Origin: ARK-14 sp002899805
Lineage (GTDB): Archaea; Thermoproteota; Thermoprotei_A; Sulfolobales; Fervidicoccaceae
Length of the DNA: 15,014 nt
Direction: 5' to 3'
NCBI GenBank assembly: GCA_039793985.1
Contig: JBAMMC010000001.1
Coordinates: 1-15,014, forward strand
In this document: one piece after another, positions 1-7,219 of the stretch
Numbering within the stretch: the stretch's first letter is position 1
Layout: each line of letters opens with the position of its first letter
Notes under the pieces: model-generated
The model's input: the letters and a program-made list of their open reading frames with translations, nothing else
Databases searched by the model: none
What the model was told of the DNA's origin: nothing
Made by a program: the position numbers and the translations under genes

Positions 1-865
1 AAAGTGAAGAAGCTACCTCATAAACGCTTTTCGGAACATCTCCTCTAATTGGATCACCTGGGATAACAACAAAAGCCTCTTCCTTCACTCCAGAGAGAGC
101 ATCCATGTTCCCTAAACTAAGAGACAACAGGAGCTCGGCACCCATTGAAGCTCCTTCGATGAGGATTTTGGGATTCGCTGAATCTACTCCAAGCACTGCT
201 GAATTGAGCCCCCTTGCCACAGCAGCTATCCTCTTTCTGCCTTCTTCTAAACTTTCCCCGAAAGGTATCCCCGCTACAACTATCTCAGCGCCACTTTCCT
301 CCAAATATCTCGCATGGCTTTCAAGTTCTTCGATCGGAAGTGTTACCGGGGTTTCAGCCGCGATTACAATTGGGGGTGGTCTCTCGGGTATCCCCAAATC
401 TCCGATGTTGAATGATTTTTTACTGTTCAGGTAAACATCTTCCAGAACGCTTCTCAAGACGCTCTCATCCTTCAACTTCAGCAACGAATCCGCTGGCTCA
501 ATAGGAGAGAGCTCTTGCCCCATGAGCAGAGCCTTGATAACCCTCGGTAAACTGGAAGGCTGCACTCCTGCTTTGTAAACTGGAATTCCAAGCAATTCTC
601 CTATTTTTCCGGCATCACCCTTCAGAGTGCCCGGAACCAGGACAAAATCGCAATCCTTCAGAGCAGAGATCAGATTCGGATTTCTCTCTAGAGAACTCCT
701 AACTAAGTCTGCCGTGACGAATGAGATGACGCCGATATCGAGGGAAACGAGCACGAAATCGACAGGTTCTTTCTTCTCGATTTCCTTAGCGACCTCAGCT
801 ATGAAAGGAAAAGCTTTCTTTCCAGTCACTATTCCTATCTTGATTCTGCCATCGTCTCTGGACAT
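1..865 (-). CDS. Dihydropteroate synthase-related protein, 3' end beyond window
   Basis: Reading the minus strand from an ATG at 865 gives 288 open codons to the window edge, so the C-terminus is missing. Residues about 8-100 form the N-terminal domain typical of the archaeal DHPS-related family: a VTGK motif at 13-16 and LVPGTLKGDAGKIG at 76-89. From about residue 165 a TIM-barrel-like pterin-binding domain starts, with a beta strand PIVIAAETP, then a helix and GAEIVVAGIPFG. The family is thought to belong to pterin (methanopterin-type or folate-like) synthesis, but its exact reaction is not settled. A GAGGT Shine-Dalgarno lies at 873-877, 7 nt before the ATG, inside the 3' end of the UMP kinase gene. 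The stop of pyrH (880-882) is only 14 nt upstream, so the two are probably co-transcribed. Family assignment is confident; substrate is not. Confidence 0.82.
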   Translation of the reverse strand, partial: MSRDDGRIKIGIVTGKKAFPFIAEVAKEIEKKEPVDFVLVSLDIGVISFVTADLVRSSLERNPNLISALKDCDFVLVPGTLKGDAGKIGELLGIPVYKAGVQPSSLPRVIKALLMGQELSPIEPADSLLKLKDESVLRSVLEDVYLNSKKSFNIGDLGIPERPPPIVIAAETPVTLPIEELESHARYLEESGAEIVVAGIPFGESLEEGRKRIAAVARGLNSAVLGVDSANPKILIEGASMGAELLLSLSLGNMDALSGVKEEAFVVIPGDPIRGDVPKSVYEVASSL

Positions 866-879
866 CCATGAGACCTCTT

Positions 880-1575
880 CTATATAGGTATAATCGTTGA
901 GCCTATTTCCTCACCTTTAAGTACCTTCAGCACGTTCCTCGGATCCTCTCCGTTTATGATATGCACGACTATCTTGCTCCTCTCTATGATTGTTATGCTT
1001 GGGGGATCTAGGAGTTCATACTTTCCCGCTAAAGCGCTCTGTTTTTCAAGTATCTCCCTCAATTGCAATGTCGTTATTTTCTTAAGGAGCTTGGCGCTTT
1101 TGTCTGTGCTCGGATCTCTATCGTATACTCCATCGACCTTTGTAGCATTGATTATCTTCTTTGCCCCTACGAGCTCCGCCACAACTGCGGAAACGGCATT
1201 GGTGGACTGACCAGGCTGGAGCCCTCCTGCTACCATGATCCTCTCGAGAGGATCCTGTTTAGCGTCGAGAATCTCATCTATACTCCTGGGAGGATAAGGT
1301 AGAGCTATGTCTGAGAGGGATGTTATGAGGAGGTGTGCATTCAGCCTCGTCACATCTATACCGAGGAGATCGAGCATGGACTCGCTCGCGCCTAGGCTCC
1401 TCGCACTTTCTATGTATAGTCTGGCCATTCTGCCGCCTCCAACAACAACCATAGGTCTGTAGCTGTCGTTCCACAGCTCCCTCAGCAGTTCCGCATATTT
1501 TTTAACCATCTCCGCTCTATCGGGCTGAATGAAGCTACCGCTTATCTTTATTACTACCGGTGTCTTTTTCAGCAT
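880..1575 (-). CDS. pyrH: UMP kinase (uridylate kinase), archaeal type
   Basis: A 231-residue amino-acid-kinase-fold protein that phosphorylates UMP to UDP in pyrimidine nucleotide synthesis, in the cytoplasm. Visible motifs in order: the N-terminal KISGS strand-loop (10-14), GGGRMAR (46-52), GIDVTRLNA (72-80), GGLQPGQSTNA (117-127), NATKVDGVYDRDP (143-155) and GKYELLDPPSI (184-194). The last two are characteristic of the archaeal UMP kinase subfamily, and the length matches its usual 220-230 residues. The ATG at 1575 is preceded by a G-run (reading GGGGGGAA on the minus strand) 8 nt upstream. It follows a small gene by 15 nt and precedes the DHPS-related gene by 14 nt, which suggests one transcript. 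Nothing looks truncated or unusual. Confidence 0.95.
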   Translation of the reverse strand: MLKKTPVVIKISGSFIQPDRAEMVKKYAELLRELWNDSYRPMVVVGGGRMARLYIESARSLGASESMLDLLGIDVTRLNAHLLITSLSDIALPYPPRSIDEILDAKQDPLERIMVAGGLQPGQSTNAVSAVVAELVGAKKIINATKVDGVYDRDPSTDKSAKLLKKITTLQLREILEKQSALAGKYELLDPPSITIIERSKIVVHIINGEDPRNVLKVLKGEEIGSTIIPI

Positions 1576-1590
1576 TCTGTCATTTCCCCC

Positions 1591-1758
1591 CTAATGATGC
1601 TCAAGTGAGTTTTTTGTGTTCAGGAGGTCGCTCCATTCAAAGGATATAGCTCCCAGTCTTCGGTTGAAGCTTTCCATCATAGCCACATCTTTCTCGATGA
1701 ACGAACCACCCTTTTCCCACGCACATCTAGCTAGTACTTCGGGATTTCTCTCTTCCAT
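1591..1758 (-). CDS. Small unknown protein upstream of pyrH (55 aa)
   Basis: I do not recognise this protein. The reading frame is open from a GTG at 1797, but the ATG at 1758 is the better start. It has a Shine-Dalgarno-like GGGATG at 1767-1772 with an 8-nt spacer, and a TATA-like AT box at 1799-1809 that would place transcription start near 1778. The predicted 55-residue product is charged, with one Cys and two Trp (MEERNPEVLARCAWEKGG at the start, ending in LEHH), and has no membrane segment. It ends 15 nt before pyrH, so it would be the first gene of the pyrH/DHPS-related unit. The antisense frame over the same interval is Ser/Leu-rich and looks like a shadow. The gene is likely real but unproven; a regulatory leader without translation is the alternative. 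Confidence 0.5.
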   Translation of the reverse strand: MEERNPEVLARCAWEKGGSFIEKDVAMMESFNRRLGAISFEWSDLLNTKNSLEHH

Positions 1759-1798
1759 CAGAGTCGCATCCCTGTTAGCAAATATGAAGAGCAGCACA

Positions 1799-1809
1799 TT
1801 TTAAATTTT
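1799..1809 (-). promoter_or_regulatory. TATA-like box for the small gene-pyrH unit
   Basis: On the minus strand this reads AAAATTTAAAA. It is centred about 26 nt before a predicted transcription start near 1778, giving a short leader with an SD before the ATG at 1758. Inferred from position and composition only. Confidence 0.4.
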
Positions 1810-1862
1810 CCACCGTTAGATCAAAAATTACCAGCTTTCATCCATAATTTTCAGGTAAAAAA

Positions 1863-2867
1863 TCAGAGTAATGCTATACCTCTGGAAGTCACTTCATTCA
1901 GAATAGATGGGACATCTATCAGAAAAGGTCCATCTTTCGAGACCTCTACTGTTACCCTGTCGTTTTCGGCGACGTGGAATAGTCTCTCTCCGTCGGCCTC
2001 AATGTACTGGCCTCTCATCAGCTCTATTTCAGCTCCAACAGGAACTAGCTCGAACCGCTCTATTCCGACTTCTTTGACAACCCCTGGAAAGACAACCGCT
2101 CGAACCTTTTTTGAACCTCCAAATACAATTCTGAGAGCACTTCTCGATGACATGCCGAGGGAAGTGATCATCCCTCCTACCGAGGAGACTCCTATACCTC
2201 CAGGATTTGCTATGCTTATAACGCTATCCAAGACTCTGGAAACGTCTATCATAGCTGCACCTTTAAAGGGATAGTTCGTCATAGATACCTCTACAAGACC
2301 TATTCCCTCTTCTTTCCCGTTAACTTCTATAACAAGCTTCTTAGCTCTAACGAGGGCCCTATCAGGTTCAACGAGACCTTTCAAGAAGTATCCTGCGGCC
2401 AAACCTGCTACTGTCCCTTCTGTGAAATAGGGAATTGTATTGTTCGTTCCTGTTGAAATAGGAAGTATAGGTGTATCACCAGATTCCTCTGCTATTATCC
2501 TCACAGTACCATCGCCCCCGAAAGAAACAATCAGCGGAGAACCTAACTTCTTCAGCTCTCTAACTGCTACCCTAGTGTCTTCGGGCTTCCCCTCTGCCTC
2601 CATATCAAGAGGCGAAATCTCAATCCCGGTAGAAGACAAGGAATCGATGAGAGATCTATAGATTCCCAAATAATCTGGCATTACAGCAAATTCTTTTATG
2701 CCAACCCCCACCATTCCTCCCACGACGCTTCTAGCGAGCCTGACCTTCATGTTGTTATCCATAAACGCTGCTGTTGAAGTGAGCCTCCTCAGATCAGTTC
2801 CAGCTATAGGGTTGATAATCAACCCGACTGGTCCTGAAAGGGGGGTTCTTCCAAAAAAACTGGTCAC
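1863..2867 (-). CDS. AcoX-like protein (ATP-NAD kinase fold)
   Basis: A 334-residue protein of the ATP-NAD kinase/AcoX family. AcoX genes are classically found in acetoin dehydrogenase operons, and their reaction is not established. Motifs seen: a GLIINPIAGTD strand-loop at 15-25, FGGDGT (116-121), the diacylglycerol/NAD-kinase-type phosphate-binding signature, and STGTNN (138-143), the NAD-kinase-like N-rich motif. The C-terminal part (about 155-334) is beta-rich, as in NAD kinases. The start is a GTG at 2867 that overlaps the lipoyl gene's stop codon as GTGA, with GGTG 8 nt before it. This indicates tight translational coupling. Association with an E1 gene and a lipoyl carrier makes an AcoX role in a 2-oxoacid or acetoin complex more likely than plain NAD phosphorylation. 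That role is inferred from context. Confidence 0.88.
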   Translation of the reverse strand: MTSFFGRTPLSGPVGLIINPIAGTDLRRLTSTAAFMDNNMKVRLARSVVGGMVGVGIKEFAVMPDYLGIYRSLIDSLSSTGIEISPLDMEAEGKPEDTRVAVRELKKLGSPLIVSFGGDGTVRIIAEESGDTPILPISTGTNNTIPYFTEGTVAGLAAGYFLKGLVEPDRALVRAKKLVIEVNGKEEGIGLVEVSMTNYPFKGAAMIDVSRVLDSVISIANPGGIGVSSVGGMITSLGMSSRSALRIVFGGSKKVRAVVFPGVVKEVGIERFELVPVGAEIELMRGQYIEADGERLFHVAENDRVTVEVSKDGPFLIDVPSILNEVTSRGIALL

Positions 2868-3097
2868 TCTATCTCCACCAGCGGGTCTCCGGGCTTTACC
2901 TCGGTTTCTTTCTGAGCAATTATCTTCTTTATCTTACCGTCCACAGGGGACTCGACCTCTACCCTTATTTTAGAAACCATTATGAGGCAGAGGATCTCTC
3001 CCTTCTTCACAGGTTCACCTTCCTTCTTATACCATTCGGCTATTACCCCGCTTCCGTATTTAGAAACATCCCATTTGCTTGGAACTTGAACTATCAT
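2864..3097 (-). CDS. Free-standing lipoyl (biotinyl/lipoyl) domain protein
   Basis: A 77-residue protein that is a single lipoyl domain and nothing else. The hairpin carrying the modified residue is at about 36-49, reading LCLIMVSKIRVEVE, so Lys43 is the candidate lipoylated lysine. The paired Gly turn (KKGE, 31-34) and the SPVDGKI strand (50-56) fit the fold. The EAMKM motif of biotin carriers is absent, which favours lipoate. The ATG at 3097 has AGGGTG 7 nt upstream (3105-3110). In standard complexes this domain sits at the N-terminus of the E2 acyltransferase. Here there is no linker, E1/E3-binding domain or catalytic domain, and the next gene overlaps by 4 nt. It presumably carries acyl groups from the upstream E1. 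Its acyl acceptor partner is not in the window. Confidence 0.9.
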   Translation of the reverse strand: MIVQVPSKWDVSKYGSGVIAEWYKKEGEPVKKGEILCLIMVSKIRVEVESPVDGKIKKIIAQKETEVKPGDPLVEIE

Positions 3098-3157
3098 TTC
3101 CTAACACCCTTCTTTTCTCTTCAGAATGAAGGTTCAAAAAAATAATGTATTGATTTT

Positions 3158-5182
3158 CTACCTTCCAAGAGCTTTCTTCGCAGCTCCTACTATCTTTTCC
3201 ACAGATGGAAGAACGAACTGTTCCAGAGGCCTGCTATATGGTATGGGAACGTCTGGAACTGCTATTCTGGAGTATGACTTCAGGTATGGTAGGGCTTCCT
3301 CCGCAGCAACTGCTGCTACCTCACCTGTTAGCCCATAGCTCAAATAGTCTTCATCGACCACAATGAGGTTCTTCGTCTCCTTAACACTTTCTATCACAGT
3401 TTTCTTATCCAAGGGTTTGAGGGTTCTCAGGTCGATTACTTCGGCCTCTATTCCTTCGGAGGAGAGCTTCTCAGCTGCCTCCATAGCCCTATGGACGGTC
3501 ATGGCTGCGCCTACTATGGTTACGTGCCTCCCCCTCCTCAGCAACTTCGCCTTGCCAATTGGAACCTGGTATGGCTCTTCAGGAACGATAGTAACAGCAG
3601 ACTGCGGGTATGGCATCCATGGAAGCCCCATGAGCCCCTTGTGGAACATATACATTATCGGGTTCTCATCCCTTATCGCACTTATCATCAAGCCCTTAGC
3701 ATCGAAGGAGTTGGAAGGAACAAGCACTTTTATCCCAGGGACATGAGCAAATATTGAGTAGAGTACCTGCGAGTGCTGTGCAGCATCATTGTAACCTCCT
3801 CCAATAGCGGTCTGCATAACGACTGGGACCTTGACGTTCCCTCCACTCATGTAGTGGTTCTTAGCTATATGGTTATACATCTGATCGAAAGCAACACCGA
3901 AGAAATCTACGAACATTAGCTCCACTATCGGTCTGAGTCCGCTCATAGCTGCTCCGAGAGCAGCACCAAAGAATCCTGCCTCTGAGATTGGGGTATCAAT
4001 GACTCTCTCAGGTCCGAACTTATTATAGAGACCATAGGTAGCTCCAAATATCCCTCCATAAACCCCGACGTCCTCTCCCATAACAATTACTCTTGGATCT
4101 CTCTCCATCTCCTGCGCAATTGCCTCGCTGATGGCTAAGTACATTGGAAGCCTTCTTGTTCCTTTAACCTCTGGCTCAGGTGGAACCGGGGAGGGAGCGA
4201 AAACGTCTTCCAAAGCCTCTTCAGGCTTAGGATATGGGCTATCGAGGGCAAACTTTATAGCTTCATCTACCTCCTTTTTCGCTTCCTCTTCCAACTTTCT
4301 GCTCTGCTCCTCCGTGAGCCACCCTCTTCTCATGAGCTCGTTTTTAGTTCTCAGTATCGGATCGTTCGCCTTCAATTTCTCTACTTCGTCCTTCGGTCTG
4401 TATATTTCGGGATCTCCCTCGAAGTGCCCATAAAGCCTGTAAGTTTCAATTTCTATGAGAGTCGGTCCTTTACCTGCTCTCGCCCTCTCCACTGCCTCCT
4501 TGGAGGCCTCAAACATTGCGAAGAGGTCATTGTCAGGAATGAAGACTCCAGGTATCCCATAGGCAATAGCTCTGTCCGCATTCCTAGAGACTGCAGTAGA
4601 CTTTGACTTGGCTACACTTATTGCCCACTTGTTGTCTTCTATAACGAATACCACTGGGAGCTTCCAGAGAGCAGCGAGATTGAGGGCTTCATGGAAGGTC
4701 CCTTGGTTCGCAGCCCCATCGCCTCCATAGGCTATAGCTACATTATCCTTTCCAAGCTTCTTGAACGCGAGCCCAGCTCCTACCGCTTGTGGAAAAGAAG
4801 CTCCCACAATCCCGCTGCAACCAAAAGTGGCATTGACATCAAACAAATGCATGTGCCCTCCTTTTCCCTTCCCAAGGCCGGTTGCCTTCCCAAAGATTTC
4901 TGCCGCCATTTTCTTCAAGTCTACACCCTTCGCTATAGCGATGTGATGAGGGCGATGAGTCGCGGCTATGAAGTCCTCCCTTTTCAAGTGAACAGCCAAT
5001 CCCACCGCAGCTGGCTCCTGACCTGCAGCTAGATGCATCTCTCCAGGTATTGGTCCAGCTGCGATGTTGAATATCGGTTGCTTCCCCTCATAGTAGTATC
5101 TTCTGATCGTGTCCTCGAAGTACCTTATCTTAATCATGTCTTTGTACATTTTCAAAGCTACTTCTCTATTTAATTCCACCAA
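3158..5182 (-). CDS. Fused alpha-beta E1 of a 2-oxoacid/acetoin dehydrogenase complex
   Basis: A 674-residue thiamine-diphosphate-dependent E1 with both subunits in one chain. The alpha part (about 1-328) has a GHMHLFD segment near 109-115, and the ThDP motif running from GGDGAANQG (153) to VIEDN (180-184). A YGHFEGD segment near 251-257 resembles acetoin-type (AcoA) enzymes. A Pro-rich linker (about 330-344) leads into the beta part with GEDVGVYGG (369-377), DTPISEAGFFGAALGAAMSG and the C-terminal transketolase domain. It would decarboxylate or cleave a 2-oxo compound or acetoin and pass the acyl group to lipoate. Substrate cannot be fixed by eye. An in-frame GTG at 5191 lies inside the AAGGTG SD (5189-5194), so I place the start at the TTG at 5182, 6 nt after it. 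The lipoyl gene starts 60 nt downstream. Confidence 0.93.
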   Translation of the reverse strand: MVELNREVALKMYKDMIKIRYFEDTIRRYYYEGKQPIFNIAAGPIPGEMHLAAGQEPAAVGLAVHLKREDFIAATHRPHHIAIAKGVDLKKMAAEIFGKATGLGKGKGGHMHLFDVNATFGCSGIVGASFPQAVGAGLAFKKLGKDNVAIAYGGDGAANQGTFHEALNLAALWKLPVVFVIEDNKWAISVAKSKSTAVSRNADRAIAYGIPGVFIPDNDLFAMFEASKEAVERARAGKGPTLIEIETYRLYGHFEGDPEIYRPKDEVEKLKANDPILRTKNELMRRGWLTEEQSRKLEEEAKKEVDEAIKFALDSPYPKPEEALEDVFAPSPVPPEPEVKGTRRLPMYLAISEAIAQEMERDPRVIVMGEDVGVYGGIFGATYGLYNKFGPERVIDTPISEAGFFGAALGAAMSGLRPIVELMFVDFFGVAFDQMYNHIAKNHYMSGGNVKVPVVMQTAIGGGYNDAAQHSQVLYSIFAHVPGIKVLVPSNSFDAKGLMISAIRDENPIMYMFHKGLMGLPWMPYPQSAVTIVPEEPYQVPIGKAKLLRRGRHVTIVGAAMTVHRAMEAAEKLSSEGIEAEVIDLRTLKPLDKKTVIESVKETKNLIVVDEDYLSYGLTGEVAAVAAEEALPYLKSYSRIAVPDVPIPYSRPLEQFVLPSVEKIVGAAKKALGR

Positions 5183-5188
5183 ATTTCC

Positions 5189-5194
5189 CACCTT
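5189..5194 (-). promoter_or_regulatory. Shine-Dalgarno AAGGTG that decides the E1 start
   Basis: AAGGTG on the minus strand sits 6 nt before a TTG at 5182. The GTG inside it is in frame and would otherwise be called as the start. The same spacing is seen before MetRS, the class II aldolase and TrmO. Confidence 0.65.
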
Positions 5195-5213
5195 ATGATT
5201 AAATATAATCCGA

Positions 5214-5226
5214 CTTTTATAAAAAG
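5214..5226 (-). promoter_or_regulatory. TATA-like box for the E1-lipoyl-acoX operon
   Basis: The minus strand reads CTTTTTATAAAAG, a strong AT box. Transcription would begin near 5195-5200, giving a leader of about 15 nt that holds the AAGGTG SD. The 80-nt gap 5192-5271 contains no gene. Confidence 0.5.
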
Positions 5227-5271
5227 ATCACTCATATATTTTAGATCAACAGCTGATGTCTACTATACTTG

Positions 5272-6132
5272 TCAAACTTTTCCAATGATCATCCCAATTG
5301 GAAAGCTATTTTCCTTGAGAGGATCTCCAAGTTCCAGCTCTTCTTCATAGTCTGGCTTCAAATGACTGAGGAAGTAGATTGAACGGGGAGCTTCGCTTGA
5401 AAGGGCAGGAGAGAGAACTGCTCTTCTGACGTTTTCGGCGTTGAGATAAACATATGCTTTTCCTGGAGCTACTATCACCAATGAGCTCACCTTCCTGATG
5501 ATTCCCGAATAAGGATAGAGGGAGTCGCTGAATGACTCAGCGATTACTCCGTCTCCATTCTCAATAGCGATTTCAAGGCAGGAGTCCAGCTCTTCATCAG
5601 CTCTTCTACTTCCCAGAAAATTCAACGCGTCTCTCAGCTCTATCTTCTCTGCCCTAACACTCTCAGCAAATGATTCTATTCTCTTCCTGAAATTTTTTGG
5701 AAATCGTTTCATATTTTCCTCGAAAAGATAGTGGTGCGTTTCTCCTTTCACGCAACTTGTAAACCTCATGAGAGCTGCCATCAAGAGCTGATTCTCCATT
5801 CCCTCCATATAATCTCCTAAAGCTTCTTCAGAAGTCTTGGTGGGAGGATCGAGGGGAGAGAGCAATAGATCCACTGGATTAGCGAATAAAGTTCTCTCTC
5901 TTTTGAGTCCTGCTTCTTTTTCATATTCCAAAGCATCGTTCCCTATCAAATATCCTCTCTTTTCACTTTCTTCGAACGAGTGCAACTGCGTGAAAATGCT
6001 GTGGGCTGAAACTGGTTTAAACGGAGAGAGTTTTATTCCGCTTTCCTTTCCCTTTCTCATCATTGAGAGAGCTAGTGAGGTTTTCCCAGAATCATATGGA
6101 AGCAATCCTGATATGAGGACTACTGGCTTCAA
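5272..6132 (-). CDS. Predicted P-loop NTPase of unknown role
   Basis: A 286-residue soluble protein with an N-terminal nucleotide-binding motif SGLLPYDSGKTSLA at residues 8-21. This is a P-loop variant of the DSGKT kind, seen in dethiobiotin-synthetase/MinD-like and some archaeal predicted ATPase families. The first Gly of a strict Walker A is replaced by Leu11. A following strand with SPFKPVSAHS (about 36-45) resembles the segment after the P-loop in dethiobiotin synthetase-like enzymes. The rest is Glu/Arg-rich with GVIAESFSDSLYP near 195-207. No membrane segment is present. The start is a TTG at 6132 with GGGGT about 8 nt upstream; no other start lies before the P-loop. A TATA-like box lies at 6164-6175. 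It stands alone between two gaps, so neighbours say little. Function unknown. Confidence 0.75.
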   Translation of the reverse strand: MKPVVLISGLLPYDSGKTSLALSMMRKGKESGIKLSPFKPVSAHSIFTQLHSFEESEKRGYLIGNDALEYEKEAGLKRERTLFANPVDLLLSPLDPPTKTSEEALGDYMEGMENQLLMAALMRFTSCVKGETHHYLFEENMKRFPKNFRKRIESFAESVRAEKIELRDALNFLGSRRADEELDSCLEIAIENGDGVIAESFSDSLYPYSGIIRKVSSLVIVAPGKAYVYLNAENVRRAVLSPALSSEAPRSIYFLSHLKPDYEEELELGDPLKENSFPIGMIIGKV

Positions 6133-6409
6133 GAGGAGAGACCCCTTTTGAAAGTGAAAATATCGCTTTTTAAGGACTGGGATGAGAATTTATATGCTTT
6201 TTTGGGTTCACGGATATAGCCTTTTGAAAAAAGATACGTCTGCCTTGGACAATATCAACCTCAGCCTTCTCAGGCTTCATTGAGAAAATATCATCGGTCT
6301 CGTTCCTTTGCGGGTTAGCTGAGGAATTCCCAAGGCTATATATGTCTGTTGAAGAATACGTAGCTAAGAACTCTATATAAAAGGTTATAGCACTTGAGGC
6401 GTGGAGAGT
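6133..6409. other. 277-nt intergenic gap with promoter signals and a possible 36-codon ORF
   Basis: On the minus strand the gap holds a TATA-like box (CCTTAAAAAGCG, 6164-6175) for the P-loop gene, a second AT box (CCTTTTATATAG, 6372-6383), and an ATG at 6280 opening a 36-residue frame that stops at 6170 (MKPEKAEVDIVQGRRIFF at its start). The frame stays open upstream for about 43 further codons without a start codon. A GATGAT with a 9-nt spacer precedes the ATG. This could be a very small gene, a decayed gene or chance. I see no RNA signature. Confidence 0.3.
6170..6280 (-). CDS. Possible 36-residue ORF, doubtful
   Basis: An ATG at 6280 opens 36 codons on the minus strand, with a charged N-terminal half (KPEKAEVDIVQGRR). 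The SD-like GATGAT is 9 nt upstream. Codon choice (AAG, GAG, AGA) matches the neighbouring genes, but the frame is very short and its stop overlaps the likely promoter of the next gene. It may be the remnant of a longer gene, since the same frame is open upstream. Confidence 0.18.
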   Translation of the reverse strand: MKPEKAEVDIVQGRRIFFQKAISVNPKKHINSHPSP

Positions 6410-7219
6410 TCAGGTGAATCGAACGAAAGCTCTAGTCTTTATCGACTTCCCCTCTTTCTCCACTGAAAGTACATCAGCAGATACCTCTCTCCTGAGCAGA
6501 TCTTCGAAGAAGCCCTCAAGCAATCCTATGAGAAGCCTCGGTTTATCTTCTACCATTTTAGCTTGGAAGAGTTGCACTTCCCAGTAATCTCTAAAAACAA
6601 TCTCAATCCCATTTTGTGTAACGCCCCAGTGTTCTACAATCCCCCAGCCAGATATGGTAATTATCATCGATAAGAAGCTCATGGCAAAATCGAAGCTTTC
6701 CACTTTCCCCATCGACTTTATGTAGTATTCATAGATGTTCTTCCCAATTTGGTTTCCCAGCTTCCTGAACGCGAGTGGATAAATTTGTGTGCCGAGGATT
6801 TTCTTCATTCCAAGCAGTAATGCTTCATAATTTGCAGGACCCATCAATATCCATCTCAGCCCAAAGACGTCTATTGGAAATAGTCTCTTAGAATAGCATA
6901 TCCTTCCAAACTTGTCTGAGATGGATGAGTGAGAGACGCCTCTAATTGTTTTGAGATCCTCTGCGATCTGTGAAGCCTCTTTCTCTCCTCCTTTCACGGC
7001 TACGAGGAAATCTGCTTCAAAAGCCCCTCCCTCTAGTCTATAGTTTCCCTTTGAACTGAGTATTTCGATCCCTCTTTCTCTTATTCTCTTCAAGACTTCT
7101 GCCATCGAATTTAGTGCTGTTTCTCCTTCCCATTCGAGCCCAATATCCAAGCATGTAAATGGTTCTGTTTCAGAGACGAGGAGGAGCAGGGGCTTGAAGG
7201 CTGAGTTTTCTTTGTTCAT
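6410..7219 (-). CDS. ACT-like + V4R (4-vinyl reductase-type) ligand-binding protein
   Basis: A 269-residue soluble protein with two recognisable parts. Residues about 20-110 look like an ACT-type small-molecule-binding domain: beta-alpha-beta-beta with LDIGLEWEGETALNSMAEVL, then ADFLVAVKGG. Residues about 127-265 resemble the V4R domain of the H-NOX/hydrocarbon-binding fold: a helical start (NYEALLLGMKKILGTQIYPL) and the closing GLLEGFFEDLLRREVSADV (232-250) with a final beta strand. Such proteins often sense ligands or act as accessory regulators in archaea. No DNA-binding helix-turn-helix is evident. The usual V4R C-terminal cysteines are not seen, so zinc binding is unlikely. ATG at 7219 has AGAGG 8 nt upstream. 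Its ligand and target are unknown. Confidence 0.72.
   Translation of the reverse strand: MNKENSAFKPLLLLVSETEPFTCLDIGLEWEGETALNSMAEVLKRIRERGIEILSSKGNYRLEGGAFEADFLVAVKGGEKEASQIAEDLKTIRGVSHSSISDKFGRICYSKRLFPIDVFGLRWILMGPANYEALLLGMKKILGTQIYPLAFRKLGNQIGKNIYEYYIKSMGKVESFDFAMSFLSMIITISGWGIVEHWGVTQNGIEIVFRDYWEVQLFQAKMVEDKPRLLIGLLEGFFEDLLRREVSADVLSVEKEGKSIKTRAFVRFT

Noticed and set aside
2002..2973. Several plus-strand frames opposite the acoX and lipoyl genes
   Set aside because: Pro/Ser/Thr-rich complements of genes with clear family motifs.
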